A DNA stretch of 64,000 nucleotides. It comes from Cannabis sativa. Taxonomy: Eukaryota; Streptophyta; Magnoliopsida; Rosales; Cannabaceae. Position numbers and translations under genes: made by a program. Where the stretch lies: positions 19,556,041-19,620,040 of the forward strand of contig NC_083606.1 of NCBI RefSeq assembly GCF_029168945.1. The letters are read 5' to 3'. The first letter of the stretch is position 1. Each line of letters starts with the position of its first letter. The notes below the pieces were generated by a model, which saw only the letters and a program-made list of their open reading frames with translations, was not told the DNA's origin and did not search any database. Positions 48,282 to 58,213 of the stretch are shown here, piece after piece.

Positions 48282-51200
48282 CTACTGGTAGTATTTTCTG
48301 AGGTGATCGGCATTCCAGGCTCTTGGGACAGTAGTTCCGTCCATTCTTTTCAGTTTGTAAGTGCCAGAACCGATTTCGTCCTCGATTTCATATGGTCCTT
48401 CCCAATTTGGTCCAAGTACCCCCACTCCGGGTTCTTGGGTGGCTGGGAAGACCCTTCTTAGGACCATGTCACCAATAGCGAATTTTCTGTTTTTAACCTT
48501 GGAGTTAAAATACTTGGTCACCTTCTTTTGATAAGCGGCCATCCGTATTTGGGACTCATCCCGGAGTTCTTCGACTTGATCCAGAGCTTCTTGGAGCAGG
48601 GCCTGATTAGTGGCCGGATCGTAGGTCGTTCTCCTGTGGGATGGGAATAATGTTTCCACCGGGACCATTGCTTAACAACCGTATGCCATTGAGAACGGCG
48701 AGTGACCGGTTGTGGTTCTGGGGGTCGTCCGGTAGGCCCACAATACCCTTGGCAATTCTTCGTGCCGCTAGTTTTACAAGCCGGCCTTCTTTTTCAAGGT
48801 GACCTTTAGGATTTTATTGACTGCCTCCGCCTGGCCGTTTGTTTGAGGCCGGGCTACCGCGGAGAAGCTTTTCACTACTCCGTGTTGGTTGCAGAAGTCA
48901 GTAAATTCCTCGCAATCAAATTGCTTTCCATTGTCTGAGACTATTTTGTGAGGTAAGCCGTATCGACACACTATGTTTTTGATAACAAAGTCCAACGCCT
49001 TCTTAGCGGTTATTGTCTTCATAGGCTCAGCCTCTGTCCATTTGGTGAAGTAGTCTACTGCTACTATTGCATACTTTACTCCTCCTTTTCCCGTAGGTAG
49101 AGACCCGATGAGATCTATGCCCCAGACCGCGAAGGGCCAGGGGCTTGTCATCAGCGTGATCTCATTTGGAGGAGCTCTCGGTATGTTCGCGTACCTTTGG
49201 CACGAGTCACACTTTTGGACATAGTCTATACAATCTTTTTTCATTGTTGGCCAGAAGTATCCCTGCCTCAATATTTTCTTTGAGAGGCTGGGTCCTCCCG
49301 TATGATCTCCACAGAACCCTTCATGGACCTCCAGCATGATTTGTCTAGCTTCAGGGTCCGATACACACCTTAAATAAGGCATGCTGAGTCCTCTTCGGTA
49401 GAGAATTTGATCCATCATTACATAACGATGAGCCTGATACTGAATCTTTCGAGACAGTGCCCTCTCTTGGGGCAACTCACCTGTGGTTATGTATTTTATG
49501 ATGGGGACCATCCAGCTGGGTTCTTGCCCAACCGTTTGTGTGGTCTCTCTTATTTTGATGCTTGGCTCTGCCAAGCGTTCCACTGGTACTACCCCCAGCT
49601 CTTCGATTTCACTGTCCGAGGCTAACTTAGCCAGACAGTCCGCGTGAGCGTTCTTTTCTCGGGGGATTCTTTCTACTTTGTAGTCTGTGAACTCGTGGAG
49701 CAGTTCTCGGACTATTGTTACGTATGCGGCCATCCTTTCGCCGCGGGTTTGGTATTCTCCGGATACTTGGTTTACAACCAGCTGGGAATCGCTGTAGACT
49801 TCCACCCTCTTGGCTCCTACAGCTTTAGCCAACCTTAGCCCTGCTATCAGGGCCTCATATTCGGCTTCGTTATTCGAAGCTGTGAAGTTGAATCGGAGTG
49901 CTGCCTGGAGCCGCAACCCAGTAGGTGATATCATAGCCACTCCGGCTCCTGAACCGTTTTCGTTTGAAGCTCCATCCACAAATACTCTCCAAGTGGGGAT
50001 GGGCGGCTCCGGAATATTGGCTGTTGCCTCGGCTTCATTACATTCGGTGATGAAGTCCGCCAAGGCTTGGCCTTTTACGGAAATCCGGGGCACGTAATGC
50101 AAGTCAAACTGACTCAGTTCCATTGCCCATTTGAGGAGTCTTCCGGAGGCTTCAGGTTTCTGGAGGACTTGCCGGAGTGGATGATTGGTCAAAATTCTGA
50201 TCGGATGGGCTTGGAAGTATGGTCTCAACTTCCGTGATGCCATCAGGAGGCAGAATACTAGCTTTTCAATTATCGGGTACCTTGTCTCGGCCCCTATCAT
50301 GCGTTTACTAACATAGTACACGGGGTGCTGAATCTTTTCTTCCTCCCGGACTAATGCAGCACTGACCGCATGTTCGGAGACGGCCAAGTAAAGGAACAAG
50401 TCTTCTCCAAGGACGGGCTTTGATAGGATAGGAGGTTTGGCCATATGGTCTTTTAACCTTTTGAATGCCTCCTCGCATTCATCCGTCCATTCGAACTTTT
50501 GGCATTTCTTCAGTATGTTGAAGAAGGGTATGCACTTGTCCGTGGATCGCGAGATAAAACGGCTCAATGCAGCCACCTTTCCGGTCAAACTTTGCACGTC
50601 CTTATGCTTCTTGGGGGATGGCATGTCCAAGAGAGCTTGGATTTTCTCCGGGTTTGCCTCGATCCCCCTTTGGCTGACTATGAAGCCCAGGAATTTTCCC
50701 AACTTGACCCCGAAGGTACATTTTTTCGGATTAAGCTTCATGCCGTATCTCCGGACGACTTCGAAACATTCTTCTAAGTCGTTTGCATGGCTATTGCATG
50801 CTTTGGATTTGACGAGCATGTCGTCTACATATACTTCCATATTTCGTCCCAGGAGGCTTTTAAACATCCGGTTAACCATTCTTTGGTAGGTTGCTCCGGC
50901 GTTTTTCAGTCCGAAAGGCATGACTAGGTAACAGTATACCCCCTTATCGGTCCTGAAGCTAGTGCACTCCTCCGCCGTATGCATTTTTATTTGATTGTAC
51001 CCGGACATAGGCATCCATGAAAGATAGCAGTTTAAATCCGGAGGTGGCGTCCACCATCTGGTCAATCCTGGGCAGCGGAAAGCAGTCCTTGGGGCAGGCT
51101 TTGTTTAGATCTGTGAAATCTATGCAAACCCGCCAAGTCCCGTTTGGCTTGGGCACCAGGACCGGATTGGCCAGCCATTCCGGATAGTATACGTCGCGGA

Positions 51201-51603
51201 TCATGCTATTGGACAAAAGTTTATCCACCTCTTTCTCTAAGGCCTCGGCTTTCGCCGAGTCGAGCGGGCGTCTCTTGTGCTGTATAGGAGGCATGTCCGG
51301 GTTGACGTTGAGGACATGGGTGATGACATGAGGGCTGATGCCGGTCATGTCCTCTTGGCGCCATGCAAAAATGTCAATGGCGCCCTTCAGTGTTTTTATT
51401 ATTTTATCCTTTTCCTCCGGATCTAGGCCTCTCCCTATCCGGAGTACTTTGGTGGAGTCGTCGTCGCACACTGGTATCTCTTCGACGTCCTCCATTGGTT
51501 CTACGACCCTTTCGGATCCTATACGAGGATCCAACTCGTCTTCTTCGGCCTTCTCTACTTCACGGGGGCCCCCGGACCATGAGCACTGGCAAGTGGGTGG
51601 CAA
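48282..51603 (-). pseudogene. Tat pol: RT, RNase H, archaeal-type RNase H, integrase; broken
   Basis: The RT begins in one frame (51603-50959: IDFTDLNKACPKDCFPLPRI, FMDAY) and moves to another after a one-base insertion near 51006. The main frame then runs to 48774. It has YVDD at 50831-50820 and Ty3-type RNase H. A second RNase H follows with FVDGASNENGSGAG, NNEAEYEAL, YSDSQLVV and HADCLAKLA. Integrase comes last, with an HHCC zinc finger (ending CDSCQ) and the D-D-E residues in GIDLIG, SDNGKQF and NGQAEAVN. Three in-frame stops lie between about 48774 and 48680 in the integrase. The C-terminal part (48668-48282) is open and carries GPYEI...GTYKL, the GPY/F module. Together these enzymes copy the RNA and insert the DNA. 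The stops and frameshift prevent a full product from this copy. Confidence 0.95.
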
Positions 51604-54268
51604 CGTTGTAACATTGTCTGGCCTCTCCTTGATTTCCCCTCACCGTTCCGACTCCGGCTTCCTGGGTAGGAAATTTTAGGCATAGGTGTCGGATAGAAGT
51701 TATTGCACCAAAGTCGACGAGGGCCGGTCGGCCTAAGATTGCGTTGTAGGCTGTTGGACAGTCTACTACCACGAAGGTGCAATACTTAAACGTGCTCTGG
51801 GGAGTGTCCGGGCACAGGGTAACTGGGAGCCTGACTTTTCCCATCGGGATTAGAGTTGTCCCGTTAAACCCTGTGAGCTGCGACCCGCTAGGAGAGAGGT
51901 CCCGGTCGGTCAACCCTATTGCAGTGAAGGCCTCTTTGAAGAGCAAGTTCACGGAACTTCCATTATCAATCAGGACCCTGGCCACTACCTTGTTTGCAAT
52001 GGGGGTCTCTATGACCAGCGGGTCGTGATGAGGAAAGCGCACCGTCTTGGCGTCTTCTTCCGTGAACGTTATGGGCTGGTCCATTAGCCGAGGCCTTTGA
52101 GCTGGGAGTTGAGTGACCTCCCACACCTCACTGTGCCTTGCGGCCTCGGCATATCTCTTTCGCTCCTTTCGAGTGTTTCCTCCGATATGGGGACCTCCGG
52201 AGATCATGGCTACCCGTCCATTAGGCCGGGGCGGTAGTCCGGGTATATGTTGGGTGTCACCTGCGGGAGCAGCTGGAGGCAATACTCCTGCTGTACCCCC
52301 TGGTGTTCCCGAAGGCATGCCCCCTGCCACCTGCCCCGGGTTAAGGTGGGGTAACCTATTCTTGATCCACTCATAGAGGTGGCCCAAACGGATCAGATTC
52401 TCAATCTCATCTTTGAGATTTTTACACTCGTTGGTGCTGTGGCCAATATCGTTGTGATATTCGCACCTTTTACTCGGATCTCTCCGGGAGCTATCCCTGT
52501 ACAACGGCTGGGGTCTCCGGTAATGCGTATTCTGCCTTGTGGCAAAATAGACACGTTCCTGAGAGTCCGTGAGCTCTGTGTACTGGGTATATTGGGGTGT
52601 GTACCCCTTCTTTTGGCACTTCTCTCCCGTTCGGGTGCTGCCCTTGGAAGATCTCTTGCTTCTAGACCCTTGGGTAGGGCCTGTTAAGCTAGCGGTCGGG
52701 GCAGCCTGTGAAGGAGCCCGTCCATTCACCCCGGACGGATTGCCGTAATGGGAAGATGCCGGGGGCAGAGCTTGGGCTTGGTTGTATCCGGGAGTAGCAG
52801 AAAATTGTATGCCACTAACCGGAGGGGCCGCGGTCGGGACAGTACCCGAGGGCGATACTCCTGGCATGTATCCTGCTATCCCGGTGGGATAATAGCCTCC
52901 GTAAGCCACGATCTGGGCTTCTTCGAGGTTAATATATTTTTGGACTCGCTTCTGGAAGTCCTGAAGGCTAGCAGCGCCTTCTTGCTGTAATTCGTTCCAG
53001 AAGGGAGTCCCAAGACGGATTCCCCGCTGGAGAAGCGCAAGCTGTTGTCCGTCGTCGACCTTCTTGGTCTTCGAGGCTTCCTCTCGGAACCTCTTGATGT
53101 AATTTTTCAAGGTCTCGGTGGGTAGTTGCTTGATGTTAGTCAAGGCACTAACTTCCAAATTGACCTTCCTGGCGGCGACAAATTGTCTCCGGAAGTTGGT
53201 TTGGAGTTTGTTCCAACATCCCACCGATCCTGGTTCTAGTTTCTTGAACCATTCCTCCGCCGAACCGCTCAGAGTGAGGGGGAAGCATAGGCATTTGGCG
53301 TCATTGCTGACCCGCATGACTGTCATGACTCGGTTGAATCGTGACAAATGATCACTGGGGTCGGAGTTCCCAGTATATGCCGCCATTTCGGGCATTTTGA
53401 AGTTTTTAGGGAGCTCCGCCTCCAGGATATGCTTGGCACAGGGTTCCCGGTCCTCACTGTCCGAGTCGGAGTCATCTCCCTTCTGCCTCCGGGAGACTCG
53501 GGCAATATCTTTTCGAAGGATGGCAAGCTCTGCCATAATCCCTTCGTTTACAGTACCCGAGGAGACTTCGGGTCTGTATCTTTTTTGATCAAGGTGATCC
53601 CGGAGGTCACCTTGATTCCCATTGATTTGATTTCTCAGATCAATGGGTGGACATCTCTGTCCTCCTCTTCCTCTACCCCCCGGTTCCTGGTGCACGGAAA
53701 CGCTTTTCCGGTCCCCTCGATCCTGAGGGCCAAGACTCCCTCTTTGGGGCTTGCCCCTCTGCGGACCTTTCCCCTTAGGGAAATCTGAGCGGACCTTACG
53801 CGGATCCTGCGCCTTTTTCTTTCGACCAGGGGCAGAAGTAGGGTTTTTTGTTTGGTTTTCCTCAGCAGGGTGCCTTATAGGGCTAGGTTCCCTAGGCCTT
53901 TGCTGCTGGGAATTAGGCGAAGACGTAGCTGGCTCTCCGTCGAGTCCAGCGGCCATTGCCTTGGGATGCACGTGAATGCCAGCTGCCTCCATGGCTTTCT
54001 GCATGGCTAGCATCACCTCATGCATCTTTTGATTTTGCACTTTCTGAGCTTCGATCTCAGCTTCGTGATCGATAGCTTTTTGTCTGAGGAGCACCAGCTC
54101 TTGGTAGCTTCCATCATCGTAAGCGTACTCGTCGAGGTGTTCCTCGTGGTTTTCATCTGGAACTTCTTCCTCGGACTCCTCTGCTGCCCTTGAGGCTACA
54201 TCCTCTTCATTGGGATCTTGAGCATCTTCTAGAGGGCGAGGGTGACGTGTAGCTCTCGTCTCCACCAT
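51560..54268 (-). CDS. Tat gag-protease polyprotein
   Basis: An intact frame of 902 residues begins 42 bases after the primer site. Residues 1-120 are acidic with a coiled coil; 120-245 are basic and rich in Arg, Gly and Gln. The retrotransposon gag domain covers about 295-450 (LSGSAEEWFKKL, FRRQF). A Cys/His motif CEYHNDIGHSTNEC lies near 613, the Tat form of the gag zinc motif (C-x2-H-x4-H-x4-C). The aspartic protease is at the end, with VLIDNGSS near residue 765 and ILGRPAL near 844. The frame ends at 51560 and overlaps the pol frame by some 44 bases in a +1 register. The shift could be programmed or a mutation; in many Tat elements gag and pol share a frame. Gag forms the particle and the protease processes it. 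Confidence 0.93.
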   Translation of the reverse strand: MVETRATRHPRPLEDAQDPNEEDVASRAAEESEEEVPDENHEEHLDEYAYDDGSYQELVLLRQKAIDHEAEIEAQKVQNQKMHEVMLAMQKAMEAAGIHVHPKAMAAGLDGEPATSSPNSQQQRPREPSPIRHPAEENQTKNPTSAPGRKKKAQDPRKVRSDFPKGKGPQRGKPQRGSLGPQDRGDRKSVSVHQEPGGRGRGGQRCPPIDLRNQINGNQGDLRDHLDQKRYRPEVSSGTVNEGIMAELAILRKDIARVSRRQKGDDSDSDSEDREPCAKHILEAELPKNFKMPEMAAYTGNSDPSDHLSRFNRVMTVMRVSNDAKCLCFPLTLSGSAEEWFKKLEPGSVGCWNKLQTNFRRQFVAARKVNLEVSALTNIKQLPTETLKNYIKRFREEASKTKKVDDGQQLALLQRGIRLGTPFWNELQQEGAASLQDFQKRVQKYINLEEAQIVAYGGYYPTGIAGYMPGVSPSGTVPTAAPPVSGIQFSATPGYNQAQALPPASSHYGNPSGVNGRAPSQAAPTASLTGPTQGSRSKRSSKGSTRTGEKCQKKGYTPQYTQYTELTDSQERVYFATRQNTHYRRPQPLYRDSSRRDPSKRCEYHNDIGHSTNECKNLKDEIENLIRLGHLYEWIKNRLPHLNPGQVAGGMPSGTPGGTAGVLPPAAPAGDTQHIPGLPPRPNGRVAMISGGPHIGGNTRKERKRYAEAARHSEVWEVTQLPAQRPRLMDQPITFTEEDAKTVRFPHHDPLVIETPIANKVVARVLIDNGSSVNLLFKEAFTAIGLTDRDLSPSGSQLTGFNGTTLIPMGKVRLPVTLCPDTPQSTFKYCTFVVVDCPTAYNAILGRPALVDFGAITSIRHLCLKFPTQEAGVGTVRGNQGEARQCYNVATHLPVLMVRGPP

Positions 54269-54309
54269 TATTGTGAAGTTGAATGCTTGTTGTGAAGCAG
54301 CTTTCCTCA

Positions 54310-54328
54310 GCTCTCAATGAAAGCACCA
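54310..54328 (-). other. Primer binding site of the young Tat element
   Basis: The minus strand reads TGGTGCTTTCATTGAGAGC three bases after the 5' LTR, identical to the site at 25699-25717. Confidence 0.85.
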
Positions 54329-54331
54329 AAA

Positions 54332-55112
54332 TGTTGACCGAGGTTTTCGGCAACTAGTAAAATATGAATGTAATGATGAGCAGTAAGAAAGCGAGATGAA
54401 GACTTTTTACGTGGTTGGGGCGTTAATGAGCCTTAGTCCACGAGCCACTGCTATTTATGGATATCTTTAATACAGATCCTACACTTGGGAGAATGTTTCT
54501 CTCTTTTATACAAAGAATGTTCTTGGTGAGTTTTTTCTCTTCTTGCTCTTGAGCAGCCAAGATTCTCCGACCCCATTAAATGAGCTTTGAGGGGGTATTT
54601 ATAGTGTTTTGGTGGGGTAATCCCTAGAATTGTTCTTACACATGTGGCTGTAAGTATCCATAAAGTTGGGCATTTCCGATGAATATACCATGGGTGATGC
54701 ATGGTCAAATCCCTAGGTGCTGTAGGGTTTTTATGGAGAATGTCCTTTTTGTCTTATGATTGACGTGACTCTTCGCAGAGTAGCCGTCGCTAGACTTAAA
54801 TGATCATTACTGTAGCGCTGCTGTTTGGGGGTTGTGCCGTCAGACTTTATTGCGTGTTACAGTTCCAACACGCTTCCTCCCATGCAGCATTAAATGCGAC
54901 TTGATTTCTCGGGAGAGACCTGACACATCCCGGAGTGCCTTCAAGCTATGATCGCTTCCGGGAGTACCTTGTACTCCGGGTACATCTTCCGGGACCCATG
55001 CGAATAATGCTTCCTGGTGTCATACAAAGACTTAGCAGTTCTTCTTAAGTAATTTGATTCACGTGTCCCCTCTTGACTGGTCCACGTATATTCGGCGAAT
55101 TTAGGAGCAACA
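54332..55112 (-). repeat. 5' LTR (right) of the young Tat element
   Basis: 781 bp, identical in length to the 3' LTR with three substitutions. It drives the minus-strand gag-pol RNA. Confidence 0.97.
54596..54603 (-). promoter_or_regulatory. TATA box in the 5' LTR
   Basis: TATAAATA on the minus strand, in the context CACTATAAATACCCCC. The transcript should start about 30 bases further on, leaving roughly 240 bases of R-U5. Confidence 0.75.
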
Positions 55113-55117
55113 GTACT

Positions 55118-56536
55118 AGAAATAAAATTGTACGTGAAGCACAGTTTTGTTTCTTAATTATGAAATAAATTAGTCTTTATGCTCTTTTATTTTAGTTGTA
55201 AGAGTGTGATTAATTTGCTCAGGAAAAAAAAAAAAACAGAAACTTGATCCAAATTAAATGTACACTTTTACCTCTTACTTTTTAATTTTGATTTAAAAAA
55301 AAAAAAAAAAAAAAAAACTGAGCATAACGTGGCAATCTGACAACCCTATAATAAAATGTACAGAGACCAACTGAGAGATAAGTATAAGAAGAGAGAAATA
55401 GTAATAATTCACTAGGAAAATGTAGACCAACAAATAAATTGTTCTGTGAAAAGCATAAATTTTAGTGAAAATGTTGTCAAATTAAAAAGGATATGGATGC
55501 ATATTCTGCATTTGATCCATTTATGTCCTTTTATATGCTAGTGATTTGTTTTGGTCTGAGACATATGATAATGGGCAGCTCTAACTCTCTATGGGGTCCA
55601 ATCCATAATATTTTTTTTATTATATTTATATTTTAACATTAATTCACTATCTCTATAACCATAAATTTGATTTCACATGTTTATATACAAAATTAAGTAG
55701 TGTTTTGGGCGGTTTTTATAGTTTTTTTTTTTAAATACTTTTAATTGATTTAAGGTTAATTAAAATTTTTGTTCTCTGAACTTTAACATATACAAAATCA
55801 TGCTCCTTTAACATTTTTTATTGTTAAAATTTTTTCCAAACTATTGAAATTGTTGGATTTAAAGATTTTTCTCAAATTTTAGTAAGAAAAGTCTAACATG
55901 GATGAAAGTTCATAGGGCATGATTTGGAACATGTCAAAGTTCGAGGGACGTGATTTAGTAAATATTAAAGTCTAATGAGCATGATTTAGTACATAAATAA
56001 TCACTAAATTAGTAAAATTGAATGAAATTTGATAAAAGTCTTTAAATTTGATAATCTCAATAGTTCAGGGAAAATTTTTAACGGTCAAAAAAGTATAAGA
56101 AGTATGATTTGATAGATGTCAAAATTTAAGAGGCAAAAATTATTTCCACACATTAGCAGTGTGGGACTAACTCTTAATATTATTAGATGTCAATATTTGA
56201 GGAAAATTTTTATTTTATTAATGTACTAATTCAATTACAATTTTTTTATACTAATATGATTCAACACAAGTATTAATAAAATTTTAAAAAAAAAACATAA
56301 TCACTTAATCCAATTCATTTAAGTCTTAAAATCCAAAACTATTAGTAATTTGAATAATTTAATATTTTAATTAAATTTTTAGTTCTAGAACATAATTTCA
56401 ATGTTAACTTAAACATATAACAAATACCACATAGAAATAAAACATTAACAATCATTTAAGTAATAGTTGTACTATATAAAGTTATCAACTTTTTACTTTA
56501 ATTGTATACAATTTTTGTTTTACAAGTAGCTAATAA
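55118..56536. other. Intergenic, with an inverted TRIM LTR fragment
   Basis: AT-rich and without a recognised gene. A 20-base A run lies near 55296-55317. Bases 56139-56182 are an inverted copy of the first 40 or so bases of the TRIM LTR that starts at 56537 (complement of AAGAGTTAGTCCCACA). Confidence 0.65.
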
Positions 56537-57155
56537 TATTAAGAGTTAGTCCCACATTGTTAATGTGTGGAAATAAATTGTATGTGGGGAAATAAATTGT
56601 GATATATAAGATGAAAGGGCTACTCCTCCCATTGCCAATTGGTTTTGGGATAGAACCTCATTCATCTTATTTCTCAAATTCTAACATGGTATCAGAGCCA
56701 CTTGTGATCCGTTGTGAGCCCAAATTTCCACCGGTCCAAAAAGTCGTTTGTGATCCGTTGTGAGCCAAAGTGTCACCGGTCCAAACAGATACTTCCGCTG
56801 TCTCCCCTATAACCTACATTTGGGACCTTTCGGCCAATGTGTGCCAATTTCTAGTGTTGAGGTCTTTGACCTGTTTCAAAATCCACAAATTTCCCGACGT
56901 GTACACCCACGAATTTCCCGATATTTGGCCTTGTGGGATTCTTTCAAATGTCACGTTCGGTCCTGTGGTCTTTAAAGGTCGTTCGTTATACCCACACTTT
57001 CCAAGTCCAAACGCGAGGAGGGTGTATTAAGAGTTAGTCCCACATTGCTAATATGTGAAAATAAATTGTGATATATAAGATGAAAGGACTACTCCTCCCA
57101 TTGCCAATTGGTTTTGGGATGGAACCTCATTCATCTTATTTCTCAAATTCTAACA
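56537..57155 (+). mobile_element. TRIM (miniature LTR retrotransposon), TSD AATAA
   Basis: Short LTRs at 56537-56686 and 57025-57155 enclose 338 bases and are flanked by AATAA at 56532-56536 and 57156-57160. Directly after the 5' LTR is TGGTATCAGAGCCA (56687-56700), the initiator-tRNA-Met primer site, and a purine tract GCGAGGAGGGTG precedes the 3' LTR. The 5' LTR is about 19 bases longer because a AAATAAATTGT-containing block is duplicated. The interior repeats GTGATCCGTTGTGAGCC twice and has no protein frame. TRIMs depend on proteins of other LTR elements. Confidence 0.92.
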
Positions 57156-57160
57156 AATAA

Positions 57161-57602
57161 ATTAAAAGAAACAATTAAAAAGTTTCAAAATATTCTATAC
57201 AACAACTAATACGATGCATATTTTTTCTAAGATTTTCTAATTAAGTGTGAAAGAGTATAATAAAAAATAATAAATAGTCACTAATATTGAAATAGAAATA
57301 ATTTATACATAATTATAATTATAATTTATGTAGTTAATTGAATTCATTCTTAATCAGTATTTGATAATATCATTTATCATCTAATCAAATCCAATTTAAA
57401 TTAATATCAGTCTAATTGTCATTGAATATCTAATTATGAAGTCCCTCACTTTCATTTGAGGTTTCACACACCTCATGTAAGGACAAGAATTTTAGGAGAA
57501 GTAGTGTAAATGGATATTTTTGTAAAGATGTATCGACGTTAGGACCAAATATTCTTCCTTTTGAGGCATGTGCTTTTTTTTTCCTACTAACATTATATTA
57601 TT
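57161..57602. other. AT-rich spacer, no gene seen
   Basis: Between the TRIM and the Copia element; no recognisable feature. Confidence 0.5.
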
Positions 57603-57607
57603 GTTTT

Positions 57608-57847
57608 TGTTATAAATATTAATAATTATGTGGATGTCTAAATCTTTTATTTATTACTATTAATTGTAATCAACATTCATCTTTTTCTTAGTTTCCCATT
57701 TTCTTAGTTTCTCAATACTTCACTCTTGTATTTGTATAAATAGGGGTTCACTCCATTGGAATAAACAACTGAAAAATTCTCATTCACTTTCTCTTTCTCT
57801 CTTCTTCCTCTTCTTTCTTGTCATCTATTTTATATTATTTTATAACA
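57608..57847 (+). repeat. 5' LTR of the hairpin-rich Copia element
   Basis: It contains TATAAATA at 57735-57742 and a CT-rich stretch after it. It differs from the 3' LTR by a 16-bp stretch (an extra TTTCTTAGT-like repeat) and scattered substitutions. Confidence 0.9.
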
Positions 57848-58213
57848 CGTTATCAGCACGAGTCTCTGCCCAAACTTCAAGCATGAGTCTCTGCCCAAGC
57901 TTCAAGCATGAGTCTCTGCACAAGCCCCAATGTAAGCATTTTGTTAAAGTTCTTGAATTGTTTCAAGGTCACGATACACTAAATATATATATTTATATAT
58001 ATACTTATCTGACTGAAATAATTTCAAGAATTATTTGTTTTCTTTTTTCTTTTTATCTATACATCTATATATTATATATGTATGTATATCTTTTTATATG
58101 TTTATTATTGATTTCATATATATATATATATATATTATGTTCTTATCATTTATAATATTTACAATATATGTGTGTCAATGATATGATAGAGAAAATCTGT
58201 ATAAATTATACAT

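Larger units (their letters stand above)
42559..55112 (-). mobile_element. Young Tat-lineage Gypsy element, TSD GTACT
   Basis: A complete insertion of 12,554 bp, flanked by a perfect duplication GTACT (42554-42558 and 55113-55117). The LTRs are 781 bp each and differ at three positions. On the minus strand it has primer site, gag-protease (54268-51560), and RT, RNase H, second archaeal-type RNase H and integrase (to 48282). The second RNase H is diagnostic of the Tat lineage. Between pol and the 3' LTR lies a spliced plus-strand gene (43805-47582), also a known Tat feature, and a 7 x 36 bp tandem repeat. GC content is clearly higher than in the flanking DNA. Frame breaks and stops in pol mean this copy cannot make an intact polyprotein. 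Confidence 0.97.

Noticed and set aside
49407..53975. Several plus-strand frames of 60-150 residues
   Set aside because: They are antisense shadows of the Tat gag and pol genes, which have clear domains on the minus strand.
55290..55320. Poly(A) run as a possible LINE or SINE tail
   Set aside because: No element body or target duplication could be found beside it.
57883..58155. 90-residue frame after the Copia 5' LTR
   Set aside because: It starts in the repeated leader (ATGAGTCTCTGC) and runs into a TA microsatellite. It has no gag similarity.
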